Source: Pseudomonas frederiksbergensis
Lineage (GTDB): Bacteria > Pseudomonadota > Gammaproteobacteria > Pseudomonadales > Pseudomonadaceae
Assembly: GCF_900105495.1 (NCBI RefSeq)
Contig: NZ_FNTF01000002.1
Span: forward strand, 1,463,501 to 1,527,500
Direction of reading: 5' to 3'
DNA: 64,000 bases
In this document: piece after piece, positions 29,254 through 37,584 of the stretch
Layout of the letters: every line of letters begins with the position of its first letter
Position numbering within the stretch: the first letter of the stretch is position 1
Notes under the pieces: generated by a model
The model's input: only the letters and a program-made list of their open reading frames with translations
Database searches by the model: none
Told to the model about the DNA's origin: nothing
Made by a program: the position numbers and the translations under genes

Positions 29254-31056
29254 TCAGAACCATTCATCCTGCATCGTCAGGCACACATCATCCCGCGCCT
29301 CAAGAATCGCCAGTTCATGGTGACAACCCGGCACTTCCCACGTCAGAAAATACCGCGCCGCCTGTAGCTTGCCTTTATAGAAGCTCACATCCGCCGCATT
29401 CCCTTTGGCCAACCCTTCCTCAGCGCGAATCGCCTGCTCCAGCCAGCGCCAGCCAATCACCGTGTGCCCGAACACTTTCAGGTACAGCGCCGAGTTCGCC
29501 AGGCTGCTATTAACCTTGCCTTGCCCCAAATCCGTCAGCAGGCCAATGGTCACCGTTTGCAGGCGCGCCACCAGTTTCTCCAGCGGCTCACGCAGCGCGG
29601 TTAACGATTCATGCGCTTGAGCGCGTTCGGCGGTGTCGGCAATCAGGCGGATCAATTGCTTGAGCCCCGCACCACCGTTCTGCGCCAGTTTGCGGCCCAG
29701 CAGGTCCAGCGATTGAATGCCGTGGGTCCCTTCGTGGATCGGGTTCAGGCGGTTATCGCGGTAATACTGCTCCACCGGGTATTCGCGGGTGTAGCCATGG
29801 CCGCCGAGTATCTGGATCGCCAGTTCGTTGGCCTTGAGGCAAAACTCCGACGGCCAGGATTTGACGATCGGCGTGAGCAAATCCAGCAGTTCATGGGCCT
29901 GTTTGCGCTCGGCTTCCGTCTCAAGGGTCGTGGTGTCGTCAAACAGCCGCGCCGCGTACAACCCCAGGTCGAACGAACCTTCGACGTAGGCTTTCTGGGT
30001 CAGCAACATGCGTTTGACGTCGGCGTGTTGAATGATCGCCACCGGTGCGGTGTTCGGGTCCTTGCTATCCGGCACGCGACCTTGCGGACGTTCGCGGGCG
30101 TATTCCAGGGAATACAAATACCCGGCGTAACCGAGCATCACCGCGCCCATGCCGACGCCGATCCGCGCCTCGTTCATCATCTGGAACATGTAGCTCAAAC
30201 CGTGATGTGGCTTGCCCACCAGGTAGCCGACACACTCGCCGTTATCGCCGAAGTTCAGCGCGGTGGAGGTGGTGCCGCGCCAGCCCATCTTGTGGAACAA
30301 CCCGGCCAGCAACACATCGTTGCGTTTGCCCAGGCTGCCGTCATCGTTGACCAGAAACTTGGGCACGATGAACAGCGAAATGCCCTTCACCCCGGCCGGT
30401 GCGTCCGGCAACTTGGCCAGCACCATGTGCACGATGTTTTCCGACAGCGGGTGATCACCGCCGGAGATGAAAATCTTGTTGCCCTTGAGGCGATAGGTGC
30501 CGTCAGACGCAGGCTCTGCGCGGGTACGAATATCCGACAGCGACGAGCCAGCATGCGGCTCGGTCAGCGCCATGGTGCCGAAGAAACGACCGTCGATCAT
30601 CGGTTGCAGGAAGCGCTGTTTCTGCTCCTCGGTGCCGAAACTTTCGATCAGGTTCGCCGCGCCCATGGTCAGGAACGGATAAGAAGTCGACGCCGCGTTG
30701 GCTGACTGAAAGTGCGCAAAGCACGCTTGGGACAGCAGCGTAGGAAGTTGCATGCCGCCGGCATCGAAACTGCGCGCAGCGTTGAGGAAACCGGCTTCAA
30801 GGAAGGCGTCCACCGCCGGTTTCACTTCCGGAATCAGAATCGCCTGACCATCCTCGTAGCGCGGTTCGTTCTCGTCACCCTTGCGGTTGTGCGGGGCGAA
30901 GAACTTCTCGGCGATGGTGCGGGCGGTGCCGATGGCGGCGTCGAAGGTCTCGCGGTTGTGCTCGGCGAAACGCTCACGCTGGGTCAGGCCCTCGGCATCA
31001 AGGACTTCATACAGCTCGAAAGCCAGATTGCGGGAACTGAGCAACGTCTCGGACAT
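29254..31056 (-). CDS. Acyl-CoA dehydrogenase, ~600-residue type with C-terminal extension
   Basis: 600 residues, longer than the usual ~380 of short/medium-chain enzymes and like the FadE-type/AcdB group with an extra C-terminal helical domain. FAD contacts are in MALTEPHAGSSLSDIRTRAE and NKIFISGGDHPLSENIVHMV; the segment QILGGHGYTREYPVEQYYRD is the C-terminal FAD/active-site signature of the family, followed by the extension (about 470-600). It oxidises an acyl-CoA to the trans-2-enoyl-CoA in the cytoplasm. It stands alone with REP elements on one side, so its substrate is not indicated by neighbours. Confidence 0.9.
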   Translation of the reverse strand: MSETLLSSRNLAFELYEVLDAEGLTQRERFAEHNRETFDAAIGTARTIAEKFFAPHNRKGDENEPRYEDGQAILIPEVKPAVDAFLEAGFLNAARSFDAGGMQLPTLLSQACFAHFQSANAASTSYPFLTMGAANLIESFGTEEQKQRFLQPMIDGRFFGTMALTEPHAGSSLSDIRTRAEPASDGTYRLKGNKIFISGGDHPLSENIVHMVLAKLPDAPAGVKGISLFIVPKFLVNDDGSLGKRNDVLLAGLFHKMGWRGTTSTALNFGDNGECVGYLVGKPHHGLSYMFQMMNEARIGVGMGAVMLGYAGYLYSLEYARERPQGRVPDSKDPNTAPVAIIQHADVKRMLLTQKAYVEGSFDLGLYAARLFDDTTTLETEAERKQAHELLDLLTPIVKSWPSEFCLKANELAIQILGGHGYTREYPVEQYYRDNRLNPIHEGTHGIQSLDLLGRKLAQNGGAGLKQLIRLIADTAERAQAHESLTALREPLEKLVARLQTVTIGLLTDLGQGKVNSSLANSALYLKVFGHTVIGWRWLEQAIRAEEGLAKGNAADVSFYKGKLQAARYFLTWEVPGCHHELAILEARDDVCLTMQDEWF

Positions 31057-31173
31057 GGCGGCCTACCTTTTTTTGGAATGGACCGAGTCTAGGCGTGGGA
31101 ATAGAGGCTGAACAGGATGATTGATATGGGTGATGGTGGAGCAGCGCAGCGACTTAGCGGGCGACACAAGCAA

Positions 31174-31266
31174 CTGTGGGAGCGGGCTTGCCCGCGATAG
31201 CGCCAGACCAGCCAACATCATCAGTGACTGATACATCGCTATCGCGGGCAAGCCCGCTCCCACAGG
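31174..31266. repeat. REP pair
   Basis: CTGTGGGAGCGGGCTTGCCCGCGATAGCG and its mirror image, upstream of the acyl-CoA dehydrogenase and just past the end of putA. The loop holds GCCAACATCATCAGTGACTG. The surrounding 31057-31314 holds no gene. Confidence 0.85.
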
Positions 31267-31314
31267 GGTTTTGCAAACCAGGCACCCATTGCGGATGCCC
31301 GGTCTTATTGCGGT

Positions 31315-34300
31315 TTAACCGATAGTCATCAAGCTGGCATTACCACCCGCCGCAGCAGTGTTAACGCTCAACGCCCGCTCGATCACCAGACGCTCCAGCG
31401 CAATATTGGTTTCGCCCTGCGACAAACCATGAACCCCGACAATCGCGCCGGCACGCTTGGCCACTTGCTGGCAGACCGCGCGCAGCTGATCGGAATGGCC
31501 GTGATGCAGAACCGCATCAAAGACCACTTCGTCCTTGCTCCAGTCGGAAACCAGCTTGATCTTCGCCTGAATGTCCTTCGGCAGACGTGCGAACAGCGCC
31601 TTGGTCAATTCAGCTTCCGGCCATACCGCCGAACCGCCGACGGCCAATACCGCCGCCAGTTGCGTGAGCAGATCGCCTTCGACTTCCGCCAGGCACAGCA
31701 CGTGTTCGCGCGGCAGAATGGCGTAGCTGTTGCGCTCGCCGGTCGGGCCCGCCAGAAGACGAGTGATCCCGCTTTGCGATTGCGCCGCGAACTGCACGCA
31801 AAGGGTGCTCAGGTCGGTGAACTTGTTGCTGTCGGCCCAGGCTTTCAGGGCTGTCAGCGGCTTGCTCATGGCATCACGCAGACGAACGTCCGGCGCCGCG
31901 ATGGCATCACCGCGAGCGAAGGATTGTTCGATTGCATCGGTAGGACGTGTCGACAACAGACGGTACAGGTACAACGGACCACCGGCTTTCGGACCTGTAC
32001 CCGACAGGCCTTCGCCACCGAACGGTTGCACGCCGACCACAGCACCTACGATGTTGCGGTTGACGTAGACGTTGCCGGCGTTGACGTTGTCGATCACCTT
32101 GGCGATGGTCTCGTCGATGCGCGTGTGTACGCCCAGCGTCAGGCCGTAACCGGAGGCGTTGATCTGACCGATCAGCTGATCGATGTCTTTGCGCTTGTAG
32201 CGAACCACGTGCAGCACCGGGCCGAAGATCTCCCGTTGCAGTTCGTCGAAGCTTTCCAGTTCGATCAACGTCGGCATCACAAAGGTGCCGCGTTTGACTT
32301 CTTCGGTGTTGGCGATTGCCACCTGGTAAACGCTGCGACCTTTATCGCGCATGCCCTGGATGTGCTTCTCGATACCGGCCTTGGCTTCGGCGTCGATCAC
32401 CGGGCCGATGTCCACCGACAGGCGTTCCGGGTTACCGAGACGGCATTCAGCCATGGCACCTTTAAGCATTTCGATGACACGGTCAGCGGAATCTTCCTGC
32501 AAGCACAGCACACGCAGCGCCGAGCAACGTTGTCCGGCGCTGTCGAAGGCCGACGACACTACGTCGATCACGACTTGTTCGGTCAGTGCCGAGGAGTCGA
32601 CGATCATTGCGTTCTGGCCACCGGTTTCGGCGATCAACGGAATCGGGCGACCTTGAGCATCCAGGCGACCAGCGACATTGCGTTGCAGCAAACGAGCGAC
32701 TTCGGTGGAACCGGTGAACATCACGCCTTTAACCCGATCGTCACCGACCAGACGCGCACCAACGGTTTCGCCACGGCCCGGCAGCAGTTGCAGCACGCCT
32801 TCCGGAATCCCGGCTTCGAGCAGCAAGCGCACGGCTTGAGCGGCTACCAGCGGGGTTTGTTCCGCAGGTTTGGCCAAAACCGGGTTACCGGCAGCCAGTG
32901 CCGCAGCGACTTGGCCGCTGAAGATCGCCAGCGGGAAGTTCCACGGGCTGATGCACACCACCGGACCCAATGGACGGTGGGCGTCGTTGGTGAAATCGTT
33001 GCGCGCCTGCACCGCGTAGTAACGCAGGAAGTCCACGGCTTCACGCACTTCGGCGATGGCGTTGGCGAAGGTCTTGCCCGCTTCGCGAGCCAGCAGGCCC
33101 ATCAGTGGCTGGATTTCGCCTTCCATCAAATCAGCGGCACGTTCCAGAATCGCGGCGCGCTCGGCGGGCGGAGTGGCCTGCCAGATCGGTGCAGCGTTCA
33201 GGGCGCACTGGATCGCGTTATCGACGTCTTCGACGGTCGCTTCCTGTACGTGGCCAACCACGTCACGCAGATCCGACGGGTTCAGCACTGGCGCAGGGGT
33301 TTCGCTGCTGGACGCGCAACCGAGCATCGGCGCGGCTTTCCAGTGGTTATGAGCGGTTGCCAGCAGGGCGCAGGACAGCGAAGCCAAACGATGTTCGTTG
33401 GCCATGTCAATGCCGCTGGAGTTGGCGCGCTCGGCACCATAAAGATCACGCGGCAGCGGGATACGCGGGTGCGGCAGGCCGAAGCCGCCTTCCAGCGTAG
33501 CCATCTGCTCGATGCTGGCCACTGGATCGGCCACCAGCTCCTGAATCGAAATGGATTGGTCGGCAATGCGGTTGACGAACGAGGTGTTCGCACCGTTTTC
33601 CAGCAGACGACGTACCAGGTACGCCAACAGTGTTTCGTGCGTGCCAACCGGAGCGTACACGCGGCACGGACGGTTCAGCTTGCCTTCGGAAACTTTGCCT
33701 ACAACCTGTTCGTACAGCGGTTCACCCATGCCGTGCAGGCACTGGAACTCGTACTGGCCGGGGTAATAGTTCTGACCGGCGATGTGGTAAATGGCCGACA
33801 GGGTATGGGCGTTGTGCGTGGCGAATTGCGGGTAGATGACTTCCGGCACCGACAGCAATTTGCGAGCGCAGGCGATGTAGGAAACGTCGGTGTACACCTT
33901 GCGGGTGTAGACCGGATAGCCTTCCAGGCCTTCGACCTGGGCGCGCTTGATTTCGCTGTCCCAGTACGCGCCTTTTACCAGGCGGATCATCAGGCGATGA
34001 CGGCTGCGACGAGCCAGGTCGATCACGTAATCGATCACGTACGGGCAACGCTTTTGATAAGCCTGGATCACGAAACCGATGCCGTTCCAGCCGGTCAGTT
34101 GCGGCTCGAAGCACAGGCGCTCCAGCAGATCCAGCGACAACTCGAGGCGGTCGGCTTCTTCGGCGTCGATGTTCAGGCCGATGTCGTATTGCTTGGCCAG
34201 CAGGGTCAGCGACAGCAGGCGCGGGTACAACTCGTCCATCACGCGCTCGTACTGCGCACGGCTGTAACGCGGGTGCAGTGCCGACAGCTTGATGGAAATG

Positions 34301-35268
34301 CCAGGACCTTCATAAATCCCACGACCGTGGGACGCTTTGCCGATCGAGTGGATGGCTTGTTCGTACGAGGCCAGGTACTTCTGGGCGTCGTGCTCGGTGA
34401 GTGCGGCTTCACCCAGCATGTCGTAGGAGTAGCGGAAGCCTTTGGCTTCGAACTTGCTGGCGTTGGCCAGGGCTTCGGCGATGGTTTCGCCAGTGACGAA
34501 CTGCTCGCCCATCAGGCGCATGGCCATGTCGACGCCCTTGCGAATCATCGGCTCGCCGCTCTTGCCGATGATGCGGCTCAAGGACGATGTCAGGCCGGCT
34601 TCGTTGTGGGTGGCGACCAGTTTGCCGGTCAGCAGCAAGCCCCAGGTGGCGGCGTTGACGAACAGCGACGGGCTGTTGCCCAAGTGCGGGTGCCAGTTGC
34701 CGGTGCTGATTTTGTCGCGAATCAGTGCGTCACGGGTGCCTTTGTCCGGGATACGCAGCAGCGCTTCGGCCAGGCACATCAGCGCCACGCCTTCCTGGGA
34801 CGACAGGGAAAATTCCTGCAACAGGCCCTGAACAATTCCGGCACGGCCGCCGGCGCTTTTCTGATTGCGCAGTTTTTCGGCAATCGAGGCGGCGAGCTTG
34901 TTGGTGGCTTCGGCCATCGAGGCTGGCAGGCGAGCCTGCTCGATCAGCATCGGCACCACTTCCGGCTCAGGGCGACGGTAAGCGGCGGTGATCGAAGCGC
35001 GCAGCACCGATTGCGGCAAGATGCTTTCGGCGAACTCCAGGAAGCACTGATGCGCGTGATCGACGTGGATCTCGCCCGCATCGTCAACTTCCTTGCCATT
35101 CAAACCGTTCAGCTCGGACAGGGTTGCACCACCCTCGAGTTTTTCCAGGTAATTGAAAATTGCCTGCTTGATCAGCCAGTGTGGCGTGCGATCAATCGAG
35201 GTCGCGGCGGCCTTGAGGCGCTCGCGGGTCGGGTCGTCAAGTTTGACCCCAAGGGTGGTGGTAGCCAT
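31315..35268 (-). CDS. putA: Trifunctional proline utilisation protein: repressor, proline dehydrogenase, P5C dehydrogenase
   Basis: 1317 residues from the ATG at 35268 (MATTTLGVKLDDPTRERLK), similar to the 1320 of E. coli PutA. Residues 1-47 are the ribbon-helix-helix DNA-binding domain. Residues about 90-560 form the FAD proline dehydrogenase barrel (EGPGISIKLSALHPRYSRAQ, YDIGLNIDAEEADRLELSL). Residues about 590-1100 form the aldehyde dehydrogenase (GPVVCISPWNFPLAIFSGQV; catalytic Cys in SAFDSAGQRCSALRVL). A C-terminal domain follows. It oxidises proline to glutamate at the membrane and represses putA and putP when proline is absent; the GTTGCA boxes beside it fit autoregulation. Confidence 0.97.
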   Translation of the reverse strand: MATTTLGVKLDDPTRERLKAAATSIDRTPHWLIKQAIFNYLEKLEGGATLSELNGLNGKEVDDAGEIHVDHAHQCFLEFAESILPQSVLRASITAAYRRPEPEVVPMLIEQARLPASMAEATNKLAASIAEKLRNQKSAGGRAGIVQGLLQEFSLSSQEGVALMCLAEALLRIPDKGTRDALIRDKISTGNWHPHLGNSPSLFVNAATWGLLLTGKLVATHNEAGLTSSLSRIIGKSGEPMIRKGVDMAMRLMGEQFVTGETIAEALANASKFEAKGFRYSYDMLGEAALTEHDAQKYLASYEQAIHSIGKASHGRGIYEGPGISIKLSALHPRYSRAQYERVMDELYPRLLSLTLLAKQYDIGLNIDAEEADRLELSLDLLERLCFEPQLTGWNGIGFVIQAYQKRCPYVIDYVIDLARRSRHRLMIRLVKGAYWDSEIKRAQVEGLEGYPVYTRKVYTDVSYIACARKLLSVPEVIYPQFATHNAHTLSAIYHIAGQNYYPGQYEFQCLHGMGEPLYEQVVGKVSEGKLNRPCRVYAPVGTHETLLAYLVRRLLENGANTSFVNRIADQSISIQELVADPVASIEQMATLEGGFGLPHPRIPLPRDLYGAERANSSGIDMANEHRLASLSCALLATAHNHWKAAPMLGCASSSETPAPVLNPSDLRDVVGHVQEATVEDVDNAIQCALNAAPIWQATPPAERAAILERAADLMEGEIQPLMGLLAREAGKTFANAIAEVREAVDFLRYYAVQARNDFTNDAHRPLGPVVCISPWNFPLAIFSGQVAAALAAGNPVLAKPAEQTPLVAAQAVRLLLEAGIPEGVLQLLPGRGETVGARLVGDDRVKGVMFTGSTEVARLLQRNVAGRLDAQGRPIPLIAETGGQNAMIVDSSALTEQVVIDVVSSAFDSAGQRCSALRVLCLQEDSADRVIEMLKGAMAECRLGNPERLSVDIGPVIDAEAKAGIEKHIQGMRDKGRSVYQVAIANTEEVKRGTFVMPTLIELESFDELQREIFGPVLHVVRYKRKDIDQLIGQINASGYGLTLGVHTRIDETIAKVIDNVNAGNVYVNRNIVGAVVGVQPFGGEGLSGTGPKAGGPLYLYRLLSTRPTDAIEQSFARGDAIAAPDVRLRDAMSKPLTALKAWADSNKFTDLSTLCVQFAAQSQSGITRLLAGPTGERNSYAILPREHVLCLAEVEGDLLTQLAAVLAVGGSAVWPEAELTKALFARLPKDIQAKIKLVSDWSKDEVVFDAVLHHGHSDQLRAVCQQVAKRAGAIVGVHGLSQGETNIALERLVIERALSVNTAAAGGNASLMTIG

Positions 35269-35734
35269 ATTTTTATCCTCATGTTTGCCACGACCGCGTG
35301 GCATCAGCTGGCGGCAAGATTAGCCGCGCAACCGTCGAGGTGCAACCGGGTGCAACCCTTTTTTTGTCGGAATAATACGCAGCTCGTCAGGAAATAAATT
35401 CCGGTACGAACGTACTGCTCCTGCTTGGTGCTTTTGCTTCTAGTAAACCGCCAGGACTGCGCTAAAAGGGAGCAAAAACAGGCTTTTTTCAAGTAAATCC
35501 GACTAGGTGCAACTTATTCGCTCGAAACTGGTTGCACCTTATTTACTTTGTTGAATAGCATTCGCGCCCAAGGTGCAACCGGTCAAAAAAGACAGGTGTA
35601 CCGGCTGATGGCTTTCCTGGGGAAACATCAGTCATTAAATGCGCGGGCCCGGAAATCGTCTGAACGAACATTGTCGTTTGTCGGCGCTTTCACACTCTGC
35701 CGCTACATAAAAACAAAGCCAGGGCATCACTCAA
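35269..35734. promoter_or_regulatory. putA-putP divergent control region with five PutA boxes
   Basis: Five copies of GTTGCA or its complement TGCAAC lie at 35341-35346, 35351-35356, 35508-35513, 35531-35536 and 35574-35579. GTTGCA is the core recognised by the ribbon-helix-helix domain of E. coli PutA. Most copies extend to GGTTGCACC or GGTGCAACC. The first two are exactly ten bases apart, one helical turn. Otherwise the 466 bases hold no gene. Confidence 0.85.
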
Positions 35735-37219
35735 ATGAGCGTAAGCAATCCAACACTGATCACGTTCGTGATCTACATCGCAGCAATGGTGCTGATCGGC
35801 TTCATGGCCTATCGCTCCACCAACAACCTTTCTGACTACATTCTGGGCGGTCGCAGCCTGGGCAGCGTCGTGACTGCATTGTCCGCCGGCGCCTCCGACA
35901 TGAGCGGCTGGTTGTTGATGGGCCTGCCGGGCGCTATCTACATGTCCGGTCTCTCCGAAAGCTGGATCGCCATCGGTCTGATCATCGGTGCTTACCTGAA
36001 CTGGCTGTTCGTCGCCGGCCGCCTGCGCGTGCAGACCGAGCACAACGGCGATGCGCTGACCCTGCCGGATTACTTCTCCAGCCGTTTCGAAGACAAAAGC
36101 GGCCTGCTGCGGATCATCTCTGCGGTCGTGATCCTGGTGTTCTTCACCATCTACTGCGCGTCCGGCATCGTGGCCGGTGCCCGTCTGTTCGAAAGCACCT
36201 TCGGCATGTCCTACGAGACTGCGCTGTGGGCCGGTGCTGCGGCGACTATTGCCTACACCTTCGTTGGCGGTTTCCTGGCAGTGAGCTGGACTGACACCGT
36301 ACAAGCCACCCTGATGATCTTCGCCCTGTTGCTGACGCCGATCATCGTGCTGCTGGCCACTGGCGGCATCGACACCACGTTCCTGGCCATCGAAGCGCAA
36401 GATCCAAGCAACTTCGACATGCTGAAAAACACCACCTTCATCGGCATCATCTCGTTGATGGGCTGGGGCCTGGGCTACTTCGGTCAGCCGCACATCCTGG
36501 CGCGATTCATGGCGGCGGATTCGGTCAAATCGATCGCTAACGCTCGCCGCATCTCCATGACCTGGATGATCCTGTGCCTGGGCGGCACCGTGGCTGTAGG
36601 CTTTTTCGGTATTGCCTACTTCTCGGCAAACCCTGCCGTGGCCATGCCAGTGAGCGAAAACCACGAACGTGTGTTCATCGAACTGGCCAAGATCCTGTTC
36701 AACCCATGGGTTGCCGGTGTACTGCTGTCGGCCATTCTGGCTGCTGTGATGAGCACCCTGAGCTGCCAATTGCTGGTGTGCTCGAGCGCCCTGACCGAAG
36801 ACTTCTACAAAACCTTCCTGCGTAAAACCGCTTCCCAGGTCGAGTTGGTCTGGGTTGGTCGTGCCATGGTGTTGCTGGTTGCCTTGATCGCTATCGCATT
36901 GGCCGCTAACCCGGAAAACCGTGTGCTGGGTCTGGTCAGCTACGCCTGGGCTGGTTTCGGTGCTGCGTTCGGTCCGGTTGTCCTGATCTCCGTGATCTGG
37001 AAAGACATGACCCGCAACGGCGCACTGGCCGGCATCCTGGTCGGCGCGATCACCGTGATCGTGTGGAAACACTTCGAACTGCTGGGCCTGTACGAAATCA
37101 TCCCTGGTTTCATCTTCGCCAGCCTGGCGATCTACATCGTCAGCAAACTGGGCGAGCCTACCAAAGGCATGCTTCAGCGCTTCGCCGCTGCCGAGGCAGA
37201 TTTCCGCCTGAACAAATGA
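35735..37219 (+). CDS. putP: Sodium/proline symporter
   Basis: 494 residues with about 13 membrane helices, the size of E. coli PutP (502). SAGASDMSGWLLMGLPGAIY is the sodium-binding helix two with the conserved Asp, and WKDMTRNGALAGILVGAITV and GWGLGYFGQPHILARFM are family-specific blocks. It imports proline with Na+ at the inner membrane, feeding PutA. Transcription is divergent from putA across the PutA-box region; an intrinsic terminator follows at 37263. Confidence 0.96.
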   Translation: MSVSNPTLITFVIYIAAMVLIGFMAYRSTNNLSDYILGGRSLGSVVTALSAGASDMSGWLLMGLPGAIYMSGLSESWIAIGLIIGAYLNWLFVAGRLRVQTEHNGDALTLPDYFSSRFEDKSGLLRIISAVVILVFFTIYCASGIVAGARLFESTFGMSYETALWAGAAATIAYTFVGGFLAVSWTDTVQATLMIFALLLTPIIVLLATGGIDTTFLAIEAQDPSNFDMLKNTTFIGIISLMGWGLGYFGQPHILARFMAADSVKSIANARRISMTWMILCLGGTVAVGFFGIAYFSANPAVAMPVSENHERVFIELAKILFNPWVAGVLLSAILAAVMSTLSCQLLVCSSALTEDFYKTFLRKTASQVELVWVGRAMVLLVALIAIALAANPENRVLGLVSYAWAGFGAAFGPVVLISVIWKDMTRNGALAGILVGAITVIVWKHFELLGLYEIIPGFIFASLAIYIVSKLGEPTKGMLQRFAAAEADFRLNK

Positions 37220-37262
37220 TGGGGATGAGCTGATGCTCTGACCTTTCGCCGAACATGAAAAC

Positions 37263-37295
37263 GGCCCGTTTCCTTATGGATGCGGGCCTTTTTTT
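37263..37295 (+). terminator. Intrinsic terminator of putP
   Basis: Stem GGCCCG (37263-37268) with CGGGCC (37283-37288) followed by seven T residues, 43 bases after the putP stop. Confidence 0.85.
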
Positions 37296-37328
37296 GCCTA
37301 CGCAAATCTCGAATCCTTGCGCATACCC

Positions 37329-37421
37329 CTGTGGGAGTGAGCCTGCTCGCGATAGCGCCGGGTAAGCCGATATCAATGTTGAATGATTAACCGCTATCGC
37401 GAGCAGGCTCACTCCTACAGG
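37329..37421. repeat. REP pair
   Basis: CTGTGGGAGTGAGCCTGCTCGCGATAGCG and mirror image, between the putP terminator and vgrG. It marks the left border of the accessory island. Confidence 0.85.
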
Positions 37422-37468
37422 GGAGGGTGGTGGTCTTGAAGGGAATGTCTGTAGCCAAAACAACTGTT

Positions 37469-37491
37469 TTCTGAAGGGGACGTCTTCAGAA
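37469..37491 (+). promoter_or_regulatory. Hairpin with GGA in the loop ahead of vgrG (candidate RsmA site)
   Basis: TTCTGAAG and CTTCAGAA form a perfect eight-base stem around GGGGACGT-type loop bases. A GGA exposed in a hairpin loop is the hallmark of RsmA/CsrA binding. It lies about 94 bases before the vgrG ATG; whether it is in the transcript is unknown. Confidence 0.4.
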
Positions 37492-37584
37492 CTAGTAGGG
37501 CAAATCTGATTTTCCCGCCCCTCCATCAATACCCCTTGTCGCTCATGCAGAATCGCCCGCCTTCATTCTGCAGAGACACATCGG

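Noticed and set aside
31429..35397. A 1322-codon open frame antisense to putA
   Set aside because: It mirrors putA codon by codon, has no family resemblance and spans the control region. It results from GC-rich codon bias.
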